Shown: piece after piece, positions 54,082-63,155 of the stretch
Layout of the letters: every line of letters starts with the position of its first letter
Position numbering within the stretch: position 1 is the first letter of the stretch
Assembly (NCBI RefSeq): GCF_009905545.1
Contig: NZ_JAAALB010000005.1
Location: 124,001 to 188,000, forward strand
DNA from: Cellulophaga sp. BC115SP
GTDB taxonomy: Bacteria > Bacteroidota > Bacteroidia > Cytophagales > Spirosomataceae
DNA length: 64,000 nt
Direction: 5' to 3'
Made by a program: the position numbers and the translations under genes
The notes under the pieces: generated by a model
The model's input: the letters and a program-made list of their open reading frames with translations, nothing else
Told to the model about the DNA's origin: nothing
Databases searched by the model: none

Positions 54082-54747
54082 TTATGATATATGCTTAAAC
54101 TTCGCTGACAAATAGTTGATATTGTATCCTTTTTCCGTGAATATTTGCTCAAATCTGGTCTTAATTCCATAGTGACGAACATTTAGTTCAGAATTGTATA
54201 AATCTTTCGTGTATACCAATTCTTCTACGCCAAATGATGGTAAAACTTCCAAAGTATAGTCAAACAAAAGCTCACTATCTGTTTTCAAATGTAATAAACC
54301 GTCATTTTGAAGGATTTCTTTGTACAGTTCCAGAAACCTTGGATTAGTTAACCGACGCTTTATCCCACTTTTCAAAGGTTGAGGATCAGGAAAGGTAATC
54401 CATATTTCTGAAATCTCATCTTTTTCAAAGAAATCTAATAACTGATGAATTTTAGTTCTTAGAAAGGCAACATTCGAAAGACTATTTTCATTAGCAAATT
54501 TAGCACCGACCGCAATCCTATCCCCTTTAATATCTATCCCGATAAAATTCTTTTCTGGAAAAACTTGTGCTAGGCCAACGGTGTACTCACCTTTCCCACA
54601 ACCGAGCTCTAAAACGATTGGCTGTTGTTTCTCGAACATAATTTCATTCCACTTACCCTTAATAGTTTCATAAAGTGGTTTTCCTGACTCTAAAACGTTA
54701 GAAAGCGCTCTACTTAGCGCAAACCTGTCTGATTTCTTTCTTGACAC
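54082..54747 (-). CDS. trmB: tRNA (guanine(46)-N7)-methyltransferase
   Basis: Methylates G46 of tRNA with S-adenosylmethionine. Residues include LELGCGKGEYTVGLA (SAM-binding) at about 46-60, NFIGIDIKGDRI, and the signature WITFPDPQPLKS in the catalytic region. It is 221 residues. folC ends 154 bases upstream on the same strand, so the two may be transcribed together, though the gap leaves room for a separate promoter. Confidence 0.95.
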   Translation of the reverse strand: MSRKKSDRFALSRALSNVLESGKPLYETIKGKWNEIMFEKQQPIVLELGCGKGEYTVGLAQVFPEKNFIGIDIKGDRIAVGAKFANENSLSNVAFLRTKIHQLLDFFEKDEISEIWITFPDPQPLKSGIKRRLTNPRFLELYKEILQNDGLLHLKTDSELLFDYTLEVLPSFGVEELVYTKDLYNSELNVRHYGIKTRFEQIFTEKGYNINYLSAKFKHIS

Positions 54748-54900
54748 GGTAAAAATTTGTTATAATAAATTGATTAAAACTAGCTGATAAATAAGAATTT
54801 ACCCTTAAAATGACTAAAATTGAGTTGCTTGAGAATCAAATGAAATTACACAACCGTACCTAACTTCAGTACGATTAATTCTCAGAACCTTCATTTTGAC

Positions 54901-56193
54901 CTATAATTGATGAATTCCTGCTACGACAAAGGTACTTCCTCCTACATATACAAAATCATCTTCGCTGGCTTGTTGCACCACCCAATCTATGGCCTCATTG
55001 ACATCCTTAATGACAGTGCCTTCGAGTTGATAGTCTTTGGCCAACTGTTGAAGATCGTCTGCCTCGAGAGCTCTTGGTACATCTGCTTGACAAAATACAA
55101 ATTTAGCGGTCTTTGGTAAAACTTCTAAAATCGCACGAATATCCTTATCACTTACGAATCCTAAGATCATCCATAACTGATGATACTTATACTTATCAAG
55201 CGTCATCAAATTTTCAGTAATCCCAGCAATATTATGGCCAGTATCACAAATCACTTTAGGGGTCTCTCGTAAAGTTTGCCATCTGCCTTTTAGTCCTGTA
55301 TTTGTAACAACTTTAGCTACCCCCCTTTCCAAGTCCATTTTATCAATGGCGAAACCTCTCTTATTGAGAATTTCTACAGCGTTAAGAATTCCTCGTAGGT
55401 TATCAATTTGATACCTACCAATAAGTTGAGATTCAAGATTGATTATTTCCTTATTTTGAGTGTCAGAGTACTCTACTTTTGCAAAATTCTCATCAACTGA
55501 ATATTCATTCAGCATGTATCTATCTGAAGCAAAGGAAATTACAGATGATGTCTCAACTGCTTTATTTTGAAACACTACATCGGCTTCAGGCTGTCTTTGA
55601 GAGATAACCACTGGTATTTCTGGCTTAATAATCCCTGCTTTTTCGGTAGAAATTTGTTCAATGGTATTCCCCAATATGTCTGTATGATCAAAGCTGATAT
55701 TTGTAATCAATGAAAGCTCTGGTGTGATTACATTCGTGGAGTCCAAACGCCCTCCTAAACCTACTTCAATTATAGCTATATCTACGTTTTGAGAGGCGAA
55801 ATACTCAAAAGCCAACCCAACAGTGCATTCAAAGAATGAAGGCCTTAAATCCAAGATAAAGGCTTTATTTCGCTCTACATAGTCTACTACTTCCTGTTCT
55901 GGAATAGGCTGTCCATTGATTTTGATTCGTTCAGTAAATGATTTGAGATGTGGGGAGGTATAAAGCCCTGTTTTGTATCCAGCCTCTTGTAAAATTGATG
56001 CTAAAAAATGGGATGAACTTCCTTTCCCATTTGTGCCTCCAACATGGATACTTTTGAATTGATGCTGTGGATTTCCTAAATGCTCACAAATTGCCAAGGT
56101 ATTTTTTAAATCGGCTTTATAGGCCTTCTTACCTTCCCTGTGAAAGACAGGGAGTAATTGATAGAGATACTCGATTGTTTCTTGATAATTCAT
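54901..56193 (-). CDS. folC: Bifunctional folylpolyglutamate/dihydrofolate synthase
   Basis: An ATP-dependent Mur-ligase-type enzyme that adds glutamate to dihydropteroate or folates. The P-loop GGTNGKGSSSHFLASILQEA is at about 52-71, followed by YTSPHLKSFTERIKING, VEVGLGGRLDSTNV (as IIEVGLGGRLD) and NISFDHTDILG. The C-terminal domain has KVICDTGHNIAG. 430 residues is normal. It starts 32 bases after the TonB-like gene, in what is probably the same operon. Confidence 0.95.
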   Translation of the reverse strand: MNYQETIEYLYQLLPVFHREGKKAYKADLKNTLAICEHLGNPQHQFKSIHVGGTNGKGSSSHFLASILQEAGYKTGLYTSPHLKSFTERIKINGQPIPEQEVVDYVERNKAFILDLRPSFFECTVGLAFEYFASQNVDIAIIEVGLGGRLDSTNVITPELSLITNISFDHTDILGNTIEQISTEKAGIIKPEIPVVISQRQPEADVVFQNKAVETSSVISFASDRYMLNEYSVDENFAKVEYSDTQNKEIINLESQLIGRYQIDNLRGILNAVEILNKRGFAIDKMDLERGVAKVVTNTGLKGRWQTLRETPKVICDTGHNIAGITENLMTLDKYKYHQLWMILGFVSDKDIRAILEVLPKTAKFVFCQADVPRALEADDLQQLAKDYQLEGTVIKDVNEAIDWVVQQASEDDFVYVGGSTFVVAGIHQL

Positions 56194-56225
56194 AATACAA
56201 AAAAATAAAGTAGTGCGTTACCGCA

Positions 56226-57173
56226 CTACTTTGATGAAATTCTAAATGTTATGGTTCCTACCGAAATTTCTGGTCTCTCCCCTGCGGAAGTCGGACGGAA
56301 AGTTAATTTTTGTACGGCTCTTTTATATTTCTGTGTTACGGCTGGACTCAAACTGGATTCGATGGTTTCAACTACCTGAACAACTCCGTCTGAATCTACC
56401 TTTAGTCTAAATTTCACTATTCCTGTTTCATCCGAATCATCGTTTACTTCTGGTCGGCTATTCCAAGTCCAACCAGCTAAGCTAATGGCAGTACCTGAAC
56501 CGTTACCTCCATTTCCTCCGTTACCACTTCCTGGAGGCTTAGGGTCATAAGTCCCATTTTTAACTGAATTTCCATTAGGCTGACCTTTGTTTCCAACACC
56601 TTTTCCATCTCCATCAGAACCGCCTCCTGTTCTCGGGTCTGTACCTGAAGTACCATTACCACCAGTTCTTACTGGGATTGTTGCTCCTTTAATCACTTGT
56701 TGTTCAACTGGTTTGGCAGGAGTTGGTTTAGTAACGGGTACATTGGCTTTAGGATTTTCTTTGGCCTTTTCTACCTTTTTGGTTACTTCTGGCACCTTCA
56801 CTGGACTAGGTCGGGTACTTTTAATGATTTCTGGTTCTGGGCTTGGTTTGGCTTTAACGGGTTTTACTTTTTCTACAATTGGGGTAGGCTCTTTCTTAGG
56901 TAAGGGCTTAACTTCAGCAGGTTTTGAATCAAATTCATTTTTTGCTTTATTTCCATGATTTTTGGTATAAATGGAACCACTACCATCTTTGTCTGTTCCA
57001 AAGTTGACTACAAATCCGCCACCTCCAATTTTTTCGACTTTTTTATTTTCCTCTGAATTCCAAACTGTCACATACCAAAGCATGATAAATAAGAGTATGT
57101 TAACGGCACTGGTCACAATAAAGGCAAATTGCCGATTTTGTTTTTCTTCTTGTTCTAGATTGTAGGTAGACAT
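56226..57173 (-). CDS. TonB-like energy transducer protein
   Basis: An N-terminal membrane anchor (about 16-41, FAFIVTSAVNILLFIMLWYV) is followed by a long Pro/Lys- and then Gly/Asn-rich periplasmic linker (about 80-225). The end is a TonB-type C-terminal domain (about 230-315, GIVKFRLKVDSDGVVQVVE, with KRAVQKLTFRPTSAGERPE). Such proteins couple the inner-membrane proton gradient to outer-membrane receptors. ExbB/ExbD are not adjacent. It lies nine bases after the HU/SPOR gene. Confidence 0.85.
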   Translation of the reverse strand: MSTYNLEQEEKQNRQFAFIVTSAVNILLFIMLWYVTVWNSEENKKVEKIGGGGFVVNFGTDKDGSGSIYTKNHGNKAKNEFDSKPAEVKPLPKKEPTPIVEKVKPVKAKPSPEPEIIKSTRPSPVKVPEVTKKVEKAKENPKANVPVTKPTPAKPVEQQVIKGATIPVRTGGNGTSGTDPRTGGGSDGDGKGVGNKGQPNGNSVKNGTYDPKPPGSGNGGNGGNGSGTAISLAGWTWNSRPEVNDDSDETGIVKFRLKVDSDGVVQVVETIESSLSPAVTQKYKRAVQKLTFRPTSAGERPEISVGTITFRISSK

Positions 57174-57182
57174 TCGTTAGAG

Positions 57183-58211
57183 CTATTGTTTTTTTGAAGA
57201 CTTAAATATCCAAGCAGAAGCTCTTAGTTTCGACTTGATTGTTGCTGATTCAGTATAGGCTTCATTTTCATTGCGATATGAGTTGGCAGATACTTTTATC
57301 AACTTTCCTTTTCTTTCTGGCTCAATCACAGTAGCGTTTGAAAAACCCTTTGATTGAAGTTCTTTTACAAACTTTTGGGCATTGGCCTCATTGCCAAAAC
57401 TCCCTACAATAACGAAATAATCACCATTATTGTTATAGGAAAGCGTATTTCCTTGTGATGCAGGTATTGAATCTTTTATCGGTTGAACTTCTCTAGTGAG
57501 GGTATCAACAAACCTCGATTTCGTCTCAATGATGGGGGCTGGCACTGGCTTTCTTGCTGTGATACCCACGAAAGGATTCATTGTGCTAAGACTATTTTGC
57601 TCCTCATAAGAAAGTATTCCGATGCCTAACAAGACAGCCGTAGCCACTCCTGTCATAAAGGGAACGAGCGTTTTAACGGTTGCAGCCGTTTTCTTAGAAG
57701 TTTTGACAACTCTTTCTGCTGCACGGTCAGCGCCTCTGAATACTGAAAGTTTAGATTTGGACTCTTTCTGTGGAGATTCTATTTCTAGATTTCTTTTTGG
57801 ATAAATATTGATAGTACCTAGTCCAAAGCTATCAGAGCAATAGTTTTGTTCTGACAATGGCGTAAATACCAATTTATTCTCCTTATTAAGTTCAAAGAAG
57901 CCTATTTGCTCTAAATATACTTGTTCAGCATTTCTCAGTCTAAACTTAAGTGCATCGACAAATGCTCTTATCTTAATCGTTGATTCTTCCAGTGAAATTC
58001 CTTCTGACTTGGCGATGAAATGAGACAATAAACCATCGTCATTTTTCAAAAGGCTGTTGAATGCCACCCAGCGCTTGGCAGGTGAGATAAAATTCAACGA
58101 GCGGTCTAACTTGGCACTTTGAAAGTTAGTAATAAAACCCCCAAAGTCAGGAACGACCACACAATCGCGCTCGAATAAAAGCTCTTGAATATAGTGTTGA
58201 ATTGTTGCCAT
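57183..58211 (-). CDS. HU-CCDC81/SPOR-domain membrane protein
   Basis: The N-terminal half (about 1-135) consists of HU-CCDC81-type domains, recognised by the start MATIQHYIQELLFERDCVVV and then PDFGGFITNFQSAKLDRS. A helix near 185-203 (PFMTGVATAVLLGIGIL) crosses the inner membrane. The C-terminal SPOR domain (about 265-342, GDYFVIVGSFGNEANAQKF) would bind denuded glycan strands at the septum. This layout is frequent in Bacteroidota and suggests a division or cell-envelope role. It is 9 bases from the TonB-like gene. Confidence 0.88.
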   Translation of the reverse strand: MATIQHYIQELLFERDCVVVPDFGGFITNFQSAKLDRSLNFISPAKRWVAFNSLLKNDDGLLSHFIAKSEGISLEESTIKIRAFVDALKFRLRNAEQVYLEQIGFFELNKENKLVFTPLSEQNYCSDSFGLGTINIYPKRNLEIESPQKESKSKLSVFRGADRAAERVVKTSKKTAATVKTLVPFMTGVATAVLLGIGILSYEEQNSLSTMNPFVGITARKPVPAPIIETKSRFVDTLTREVQPIKDSIPASQGNTLSYNNNGDYFVIVGSFGNEANAQKFVKELQSKGFSNATVIEPERKGKLIKVSANSYRNENEAYTESATIKSKLRASAWIFKSSKKQ

Positions 58212-58232
58212 AGAATTGTCAGAAAATAAAAA

Positions 58233-58290
58233 ATCGTGTAATTATCTTAAAATCAATAACCTGAATTATTGAGAAAAATAATTACACGAT
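58233..58290 (-). terminator. Hairpin after the outer-membrane barrel gene
   Basis: ATCGTGTAATTAT and its perfect complement (13-bp arms) flank a 32-bp centre with its own CAATAA/TTATTG inner stem. On the minus strand it is followed by a T-rich run. It separates the barrel gene from the SPOR gene. Confidence 0.7.
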
Positions 58291-58311
58291 CTTAAGAAAT
58301 TGTGTTACAAT

Positions 58312-59991
58312 TTAAAAAGAAAATGACAATCCTGCAAGGAAGTTGGCACCCTGAACAGGATAATATAAGTATCTTTGGTAATTTTTATTTAAAATATTAT
58401 TCGCTGAAAGGAATACATCAAATCTTTCGCTGATAAAGAAGGTGAATTTCAAGTTTAAATCAAAGATTGGGTTGAGCGTCACCTGCTGATTGGTCTGTCC
58501 ATTGAGTCCTTTTAATCCTGTAAGCACATAAAAATCGGATGTTACTAGCATTTTTTCTCTAATCAGATACTGATTTGACCATGTAGCCTTGAAAGCAGGA
58601 CGATGCCAAGCCTCTTTTAAGTTACCCAGATTACTATAAATATAATAATCCATTAACAAGGATGAACGAAACAATTGTGGAATTTCATAATTGATTTGTC
58701 CTGAAAGACTTGTTACATGAACTTTTGTGGTATCGTTAGAATACAAAATTTCAAACTTGGTAGAATCTGAGCGAGAATTATTCAGGACATAGAAATTCTT
58801 GTATGTGGCAAAACTCCCTTTCAACTCACCTGAAAGTCCGCCATATAAGTTAGCTTTGACACCTGCGTATATATCAGACAGTTTTCTGGTTGGTTTTAAA
58901 GATTGAAAACGACCTAACCATTGATTTTCTTGAAGAATTGTTGTGAGGTTATTCGCCATAACATCTCCTTCATAACCTGCGTAAAGCTTGATTCCATCCA
59001 TCAACTGATAATCAGCTTTTAGGACAGGAAGTACATAGGTTTCATTTTCGGTAGTTTTTTCCTTACTATTAGCAAGCATTACCCCCAATGTCACACTAAA
59101 TAATTCGTCCTTGTATTTAAAGTTAGGAACCAGTTTGTACAAATTACGATAAGTAGTCAATGAATCTTGGGATTGTGCCAAGACCATCTGTCCATCAAAA
59201 TTGGCTGAAAGTTTATCCGTTAAAGGAAATGACGCCGACATACCTGCATCCCAAAGTAACTCGTTTGCCCCTACTTTCGTAAATAGGTAAGATAATTTTG
59301 AACGGAAGATATAATCAATAGGAGATGTTTTACTCGTATTAGAAATAGTCCCGTCAAAATTGAATTTATTCCATGAGTTAAAAATGGTTTCTTTATCAAA
59401 TGAATATACCTTAGGTTGATATCCATAATAATAAAAACCTTTACGTTTCCAGCCCAAAGAACCTTCCAATTTTACAGAGTTAAATTGCGTGCGACTGTGT
59501 ACTTTGATTTGGTTATCTGATTCCCCAGAGTAGTTAGCTCCAACAGGACCTAATCGATAAGCATTGTGTTTGACATAAATGCCGTGATAGTTTTCTTGAC
59601 CAACAGCAATACCTGCATGCCCTTCGAGATAAGTATGTCCAAAATTCCCGAATCCTGCTCTAATCACATTGTTATATTTAGATAACTGAACAGGCGTCAC
59701 TGGATTTACAGGCATTTGAACTTGATTCGAAATTTCTGTAATTCTTCCATTATTGGGTACTTCAGAAAATAAAAATCTCAAAGGTGGTCTTGGAACAGTA
59801 TTGGGTGGTGTTACCATTTTCTCGAGTTTTCTCACGGGTGGTGGTACAACAATCTTTTTTTGTTCCTTCGTTACACTTACCTCTGAATTATCTATTTTCC
59901 CTTCTTTCTTATTTACTTGAGAAAATCCTTGTGTGGATAATCCAAGTAGCATAATGCTGGCGAGAGAAAGCTTTAATGATGTATGATGCAT
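58312..59991 (-). CDS. Plugless TonB-dependent-receptor-like outer-membrane barrel
   Basis: A signal peptide (ending near QGFSQ25) and a Pro/Lys-rich N-terminal region (about 30-75, with KKIVVPPPVRKLEK) are followed by a barrel of about 460 residues with aromatic-girdle strands, ending in ANFLAGLSFSF with the terminal Phe typical of barrels. No TonB plug domain is visible between the signal and the barrel, which is unusual for this fold. The TPR gene upstream on the same strand (36 bases away) probably belongs with it. Function unknown. Confidence 0.78.
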   Translation of the reverse strand: MHHTSLKLSLASIMLLGLSTQGFSQVNKKEGKIDNSEVSVTKEQKKIVVPPPVRKLEKMVTPPNTVPRPPLRFLFSEVPNNGRITEISNQVQMPVNPVTPVQLSKYNNVIRAGFGNFGHTYLEGHAGIAVGQENYHGIYVKHNAYRLGPVGANYSGESDNQIKVHSRTQFNSVKLEGSLGWKRKGFYYYGYQPKVYSFDKETIFNSWNKFNFDGTISNTSKTSPIDYIFRSKLSYLFTKVGANELLWDAGMSASFPLTDKLSANFDGQMVLAQSQDSLTTYRNLYKLVPNFKYKDELFSVTLGVMLANSKEKTTENETYVLPVLKADYQLMDGIKLYAGYEGDVMANNLTTILQENQWLGRFQSLKPTRKLSDIYAGVKANLYGGLSGELKGSFATYKNFYVLNNSRSDSTKFEILYSNDTTKVHVTSLSGQINYEIPQLFRSSLLMDYYIYSNLGNLKEAWHRPAFKATWSNQYLIREKMLVTSDFYVLTGLKGLNGQTNQQVTLNPIFDLNLKFTFFISERFDVFLSANNILNKNYQRYLYYPVQGANFLAGLSFSF

Positions 59992-60027
59992 AATAAATAA
60001 AAGTCTTTGATTAAGAATAAATTTAGA

Positions 60028-63000
60028 TTACTTGTTACTAATAGAGCGTAGTTTTACACGCGCTTGTTCAACCGAATTCTCATCTGGTAGTTTATCAATG
60101 ATAGAATTCAGGGTTGCTTTTGCTTGGAAATAATTCTCCATTCCAATAAAGTCATCCGCTAACAATAAAAAGGCTTTCCCCATCACTGGTAACGACACAC
60201 CCGAGAACTCATTGTTAAACTTATTCATAATCATTTCACTTGACTCTTTATATTTTTTCTGACTATAAAGCATTCTTGCTAACATAATTTGGCACTCCCC
60301 TGCGTAGTCATCTTTTGCAAGAGCCACCCCTTGATTAAATGAGCTCGTTGCTGAAATATTATCCCCAATTTGCAAGTATCCTTTACCCATATAATAGTAA
60401 GCCTTCGTTTTTTGTGCAACTGTAGCTTCAGGTAATAATACCATTTGTTTTGAGTAATAGATAGTAGAGTCATTTTTCGGTGTATTGAAATACGAATCCA
60501 TCAAACCCTGAATCGCCGTTTGATTATCTTTGCGATCCGATGAAACTCTCAACACCCCACGATAGTTAGTAATAGCTCTTGAATAATTATTGTTTTCAAG
60601 TTCAATTTGTGCTGCCTTGGCGTAAGCTTTCGAAAGTGCTTTATACTTATTGTCTGCAATCACAATATAGTAATTGCGTAAAGCATCCATTTTATTTTTT
60701 TGCTTGAAATACGTTTCTGCAATTAAGAATTTAGCTTCTGGGGTATCAGGTGAATCTGGATAGTTACGAACATATTCTCCAAAAGCAACTAAAGCTTTGT
60801 CGTGTGCATCATCGTAATATAACCCTTTCGCTTTTTCAAATTCTTTTTCTCGCAAACTGGTATCGTTCGGGTTTGCTTTGGCATACAAAGCTTTTATCTC
60901 GATATACTCTGGAGAACTTGGGTCCATCAACTCATTCAAACCCGCCATCGCTTGTGAGGCAAAATCAGAATCGTTGATATAATTTCTTAACAAATACTTA
61001 TAATCTGAAATAGCACTTTGCGTTCTTCCAATATTTTGGAAAGCCGTTCCTCTACGCATAATCGCATAAGGCACCAAGGCACTTTGAGGACGTTCTAAAA
61101 TTAATCTTGAATAATAGGCAATTGCTTTTTCACTACGCTCAGCAGACATTTCATTATCACCCAAATCACGTAAAGCTGTTTCCACATATTTTGACTGCGG
61201 GAATGTACGAACAACTTCCTCTAGTGTTGCTTTACCATTAGGGTCATTCAAAATATTTTGAATTGTACCTTTCTGATAGAGAGCGTAATCTTTATTCGTT
61301 TTTACGGTTTGATAGGCTTTGTCATAAGCTTTTAGTGCCTGAGCATATTGACCCTGAGCTACATAAGAATCCGCTATTCGCAAAAGTGCATCATCTACAT
61401 TGCCATCTGTACCTCCGCGTTGATAGTATTCATTAAAATAAGCATTCGCCTCCGCTGGGTTGGTAGACAAATAAATATAACCTAGGCTATAACGGCTTTT
61501 CTGTTGAAATTCAGGTAAAGAAGGAACATCTTTGTCTGTCGCAGCAATTACTTTTTTATACAAATCAATCGCGGCAGCATTTTGATTCAGACCAACCAAA
61601 GATTCGCCTTTCCAATACATCGCACTGTATTTTAAATCACGAGATTCTGGTGCACTCAAAGATTTATCGAAAAAGGTAACTGCCTCCGCATATCCATCTT
61701 CGTTATATTTTTTTACAGCTTGGTTGAAAGCAATTCGCTGATAAACAGCATTTACTCTCGGAGTTCTTCTACGAAGTTTCTCTACAAAATTAAGCGCTGC
61801 CAACAAGTTATTAGATGAAAGATATGCCTCGCAAAGTAGTTCATTGGCTTCATCTTCAAATCTTGAACCAGGATATTGAGCAATAAAACCTTCTAATGCT
61901 TTTACAGATTCATTAGAGCGACCTAGATCTAAGAGTACTTTACCAACATTAAAGGTTGCCTCCTCTTGTACAGGCTTATTGAATGATAATTTACTAGCTT
62001 GATCAAAAGCACCAAGTGCACCTGTTAAATTATTGACTCTTTGGTAACAAATTCCTAGCACAAAAGAAGCATTCTGTCCTAAAGTGTCTTTAGGCAAGGC
62101 TACATTTTTCAGTTGATCGGTTGCAGCAGAGAATTGGTTCGTTTTATAAAGACTATATCCATAACGGTACGCCACAACTGGCATCATCCCTTGTGATTTA
62201 TAGTTTTTATAAACACCATAATAAGTTGCTGCTTTTTCGTAATTCCCTTTATTAAAATATACCTCCGCCGTTAGCAAAGCAATATCATCGAGTTTACGTC
62301 CTTTTTCACGAAGTACTCTTTCTGTATAATCAAGCATTTCGTTATACTTACCTTGACGATAATAGGCATTAGCAATCCATCCGGGAATTTCAGCTTTATA
62401 CTGCGAAGATTTTTCAGCAAGATTAAAATTGCTGATTGCCTCCTCATAATTTTTATTTTGAAACTGAATAGCTCCTGCATAATACGCAGATGGAGGTCCA
62501 TAAGCTTGGTTAGGACTTTCACGAAGACGTGTAAATACGGTAAGCGCTTGCGCATACGACTGCGTTTGGTAATAGGCAATACCCAAATGATACTGGGATT
62601 CTTCATCAGTTTTGCCAGTTTTACTCAAATAGTCTATGGCCTTACCATATTCTCCATTATCAAAGAAGTAATTTCCAATTTCTCGGAAAAGGTTACTCGC
62701 CACAGGATGTTCGGGATATTCACGAACAAATCGGTCGGCAAGGAGTTCGGTATCAGCACGATCTAGGTATAAGCTACACATCACGATGAAATACTTCGCC
62801 CAAGCCTGATTAGGGTCATTTTTGTCTAAGAAGTTTCGATGTTCAGAGAGATAGAGTTCAAATTCGGCACGAGCCGCTTCAAAGCTTTTGGATTCATAAT
62901 ACTCTTGTCCGTTTCTAAAATGAATATTGGCTTCATTATAGTTGAGCGTACTTTGTGCAAAAATTTCATAACCAGAAATAGTACATGTAGCCGCAACGGA

Positions 63001-63030
63001 TAAAAATACAATCGAAGGTAATTTTTTCAT
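60028..63030 (-). CDS. Large exported TPR protein
   Basis: A 1000-residue protein with a signal peptide (ending IFAQ26) and more than twenty TPR units along most of the length. Examples are YEESAKSFEAARAEFELYL-like starts, then AKYFIVMCSLYLDRAD, AQALTVFTRLRESPNQAYG, GALGAFDQASKLSFNK and AQALKAYDKAYQTVKT. It should sit in the periplasm and bind other proteins. It is 36 bases upstream of a plugless outer-membrane barrel, so the two may work together, for example in outer-membrane assembly or secretion. No family name can be assigned with certainty. Confidence 0.82.
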   Translation of the reverse strand: MKKLPSIVFLSVAATCTISGYEIFAQSTLNYNEANIHFRNGQEYYESKSFEAARAEFELYLSEHRNFLDKNDPNQAWAKYFIVMCSLYLDRADTELLADRFVREYPEHPVASNLFREIGNYFFDNGEYGKAIDYLSKTGKTDEESQYHLGIAYYQTQSYAQALTVFTRLRESPNQAYGPPSAYYAGAIQFQNKNYEEAISNFNLAEKSSQYKAEIPGWIANAYYRQGKYNEMLDYTERVLREKGRKLDDIALLTAEVYFNKGNYEKAATYYGVYKNYKSQGMMPVVAYRYGYSLYKTNQFSAATDQLKNVALPKDTLGQNASFVLGICYQRVNNLTGALGAFDQASKLSFNKPVQEEATFNVGKVLLDLGRSNESVKALEGFIAQYPGSRFEDEANELLCEAYLSSNNLLAALNFVEKLRRRTPRVNAVYQRIAFNQAVKKYNEDGYAEAVTFFDKSLSAPESRDLKYSAMYWKGESLVGLNQNAAAIDLYKKVIAATDKDVPSLPEFQQKSRYSLGYIYLSTNPAEANAYFNEYYQRGGTDGNVDDALLRIADSYVAQGQYAQALKAYDKAYQTVKTNKDYALYQKGTIQNILNDPNGKATLEEVVRTFPQSKYVETALRDLGDNEMSAERSEKAIAYYSRLILERPQSALVPYAIMRRGTAFQNIGRTQSAISDYKYLLRNYINDSDFASQAMAGLNELMDPSSPEYIEIKALYAKANPNDTSLREKEFEKAKGLYYDDAHDKALVAFGEYVRNYPDSPDTPEAKFLIAETYFKQKNKMDALRNYYIVIADNKYKALSKAYAKAAQIELENNNYSRAITNYRGVLRVSSDRKDNQTAIQGLMDSYFNTPKNDSTIYYSKQMVLLPEATVAQKTKAYYYMGKGYLQIGDNISATSSFNQGVALAKDDYAGECQIMLARMLYSQKKYKESSEMIMNKFNNEFSGVSLPVMGKAFLLLADDFIGMENYFQAKATLNSIIDKLPDENSVEQARVKLRSISNK

Positions 63031-63155
63031 TAGATATGTTTTTTATTGGGTATCTATGTTTTGTTGGGATAATAGATTAGCCAAATTTTACTTGTTTCAA
63101 AGGCGAGGCTTTGTTAGTTTCACGTTTTAAAAACGCAAAATTCATACGTTAAATT

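Noticed and set aside
59931-59941. DnaA-box-like TGTGGATAA
   Set aside because: A single copy inside the signal-peptide region of a coding sequence, without an AT-rich unwinding element or further boxes, so no origin is inferred.
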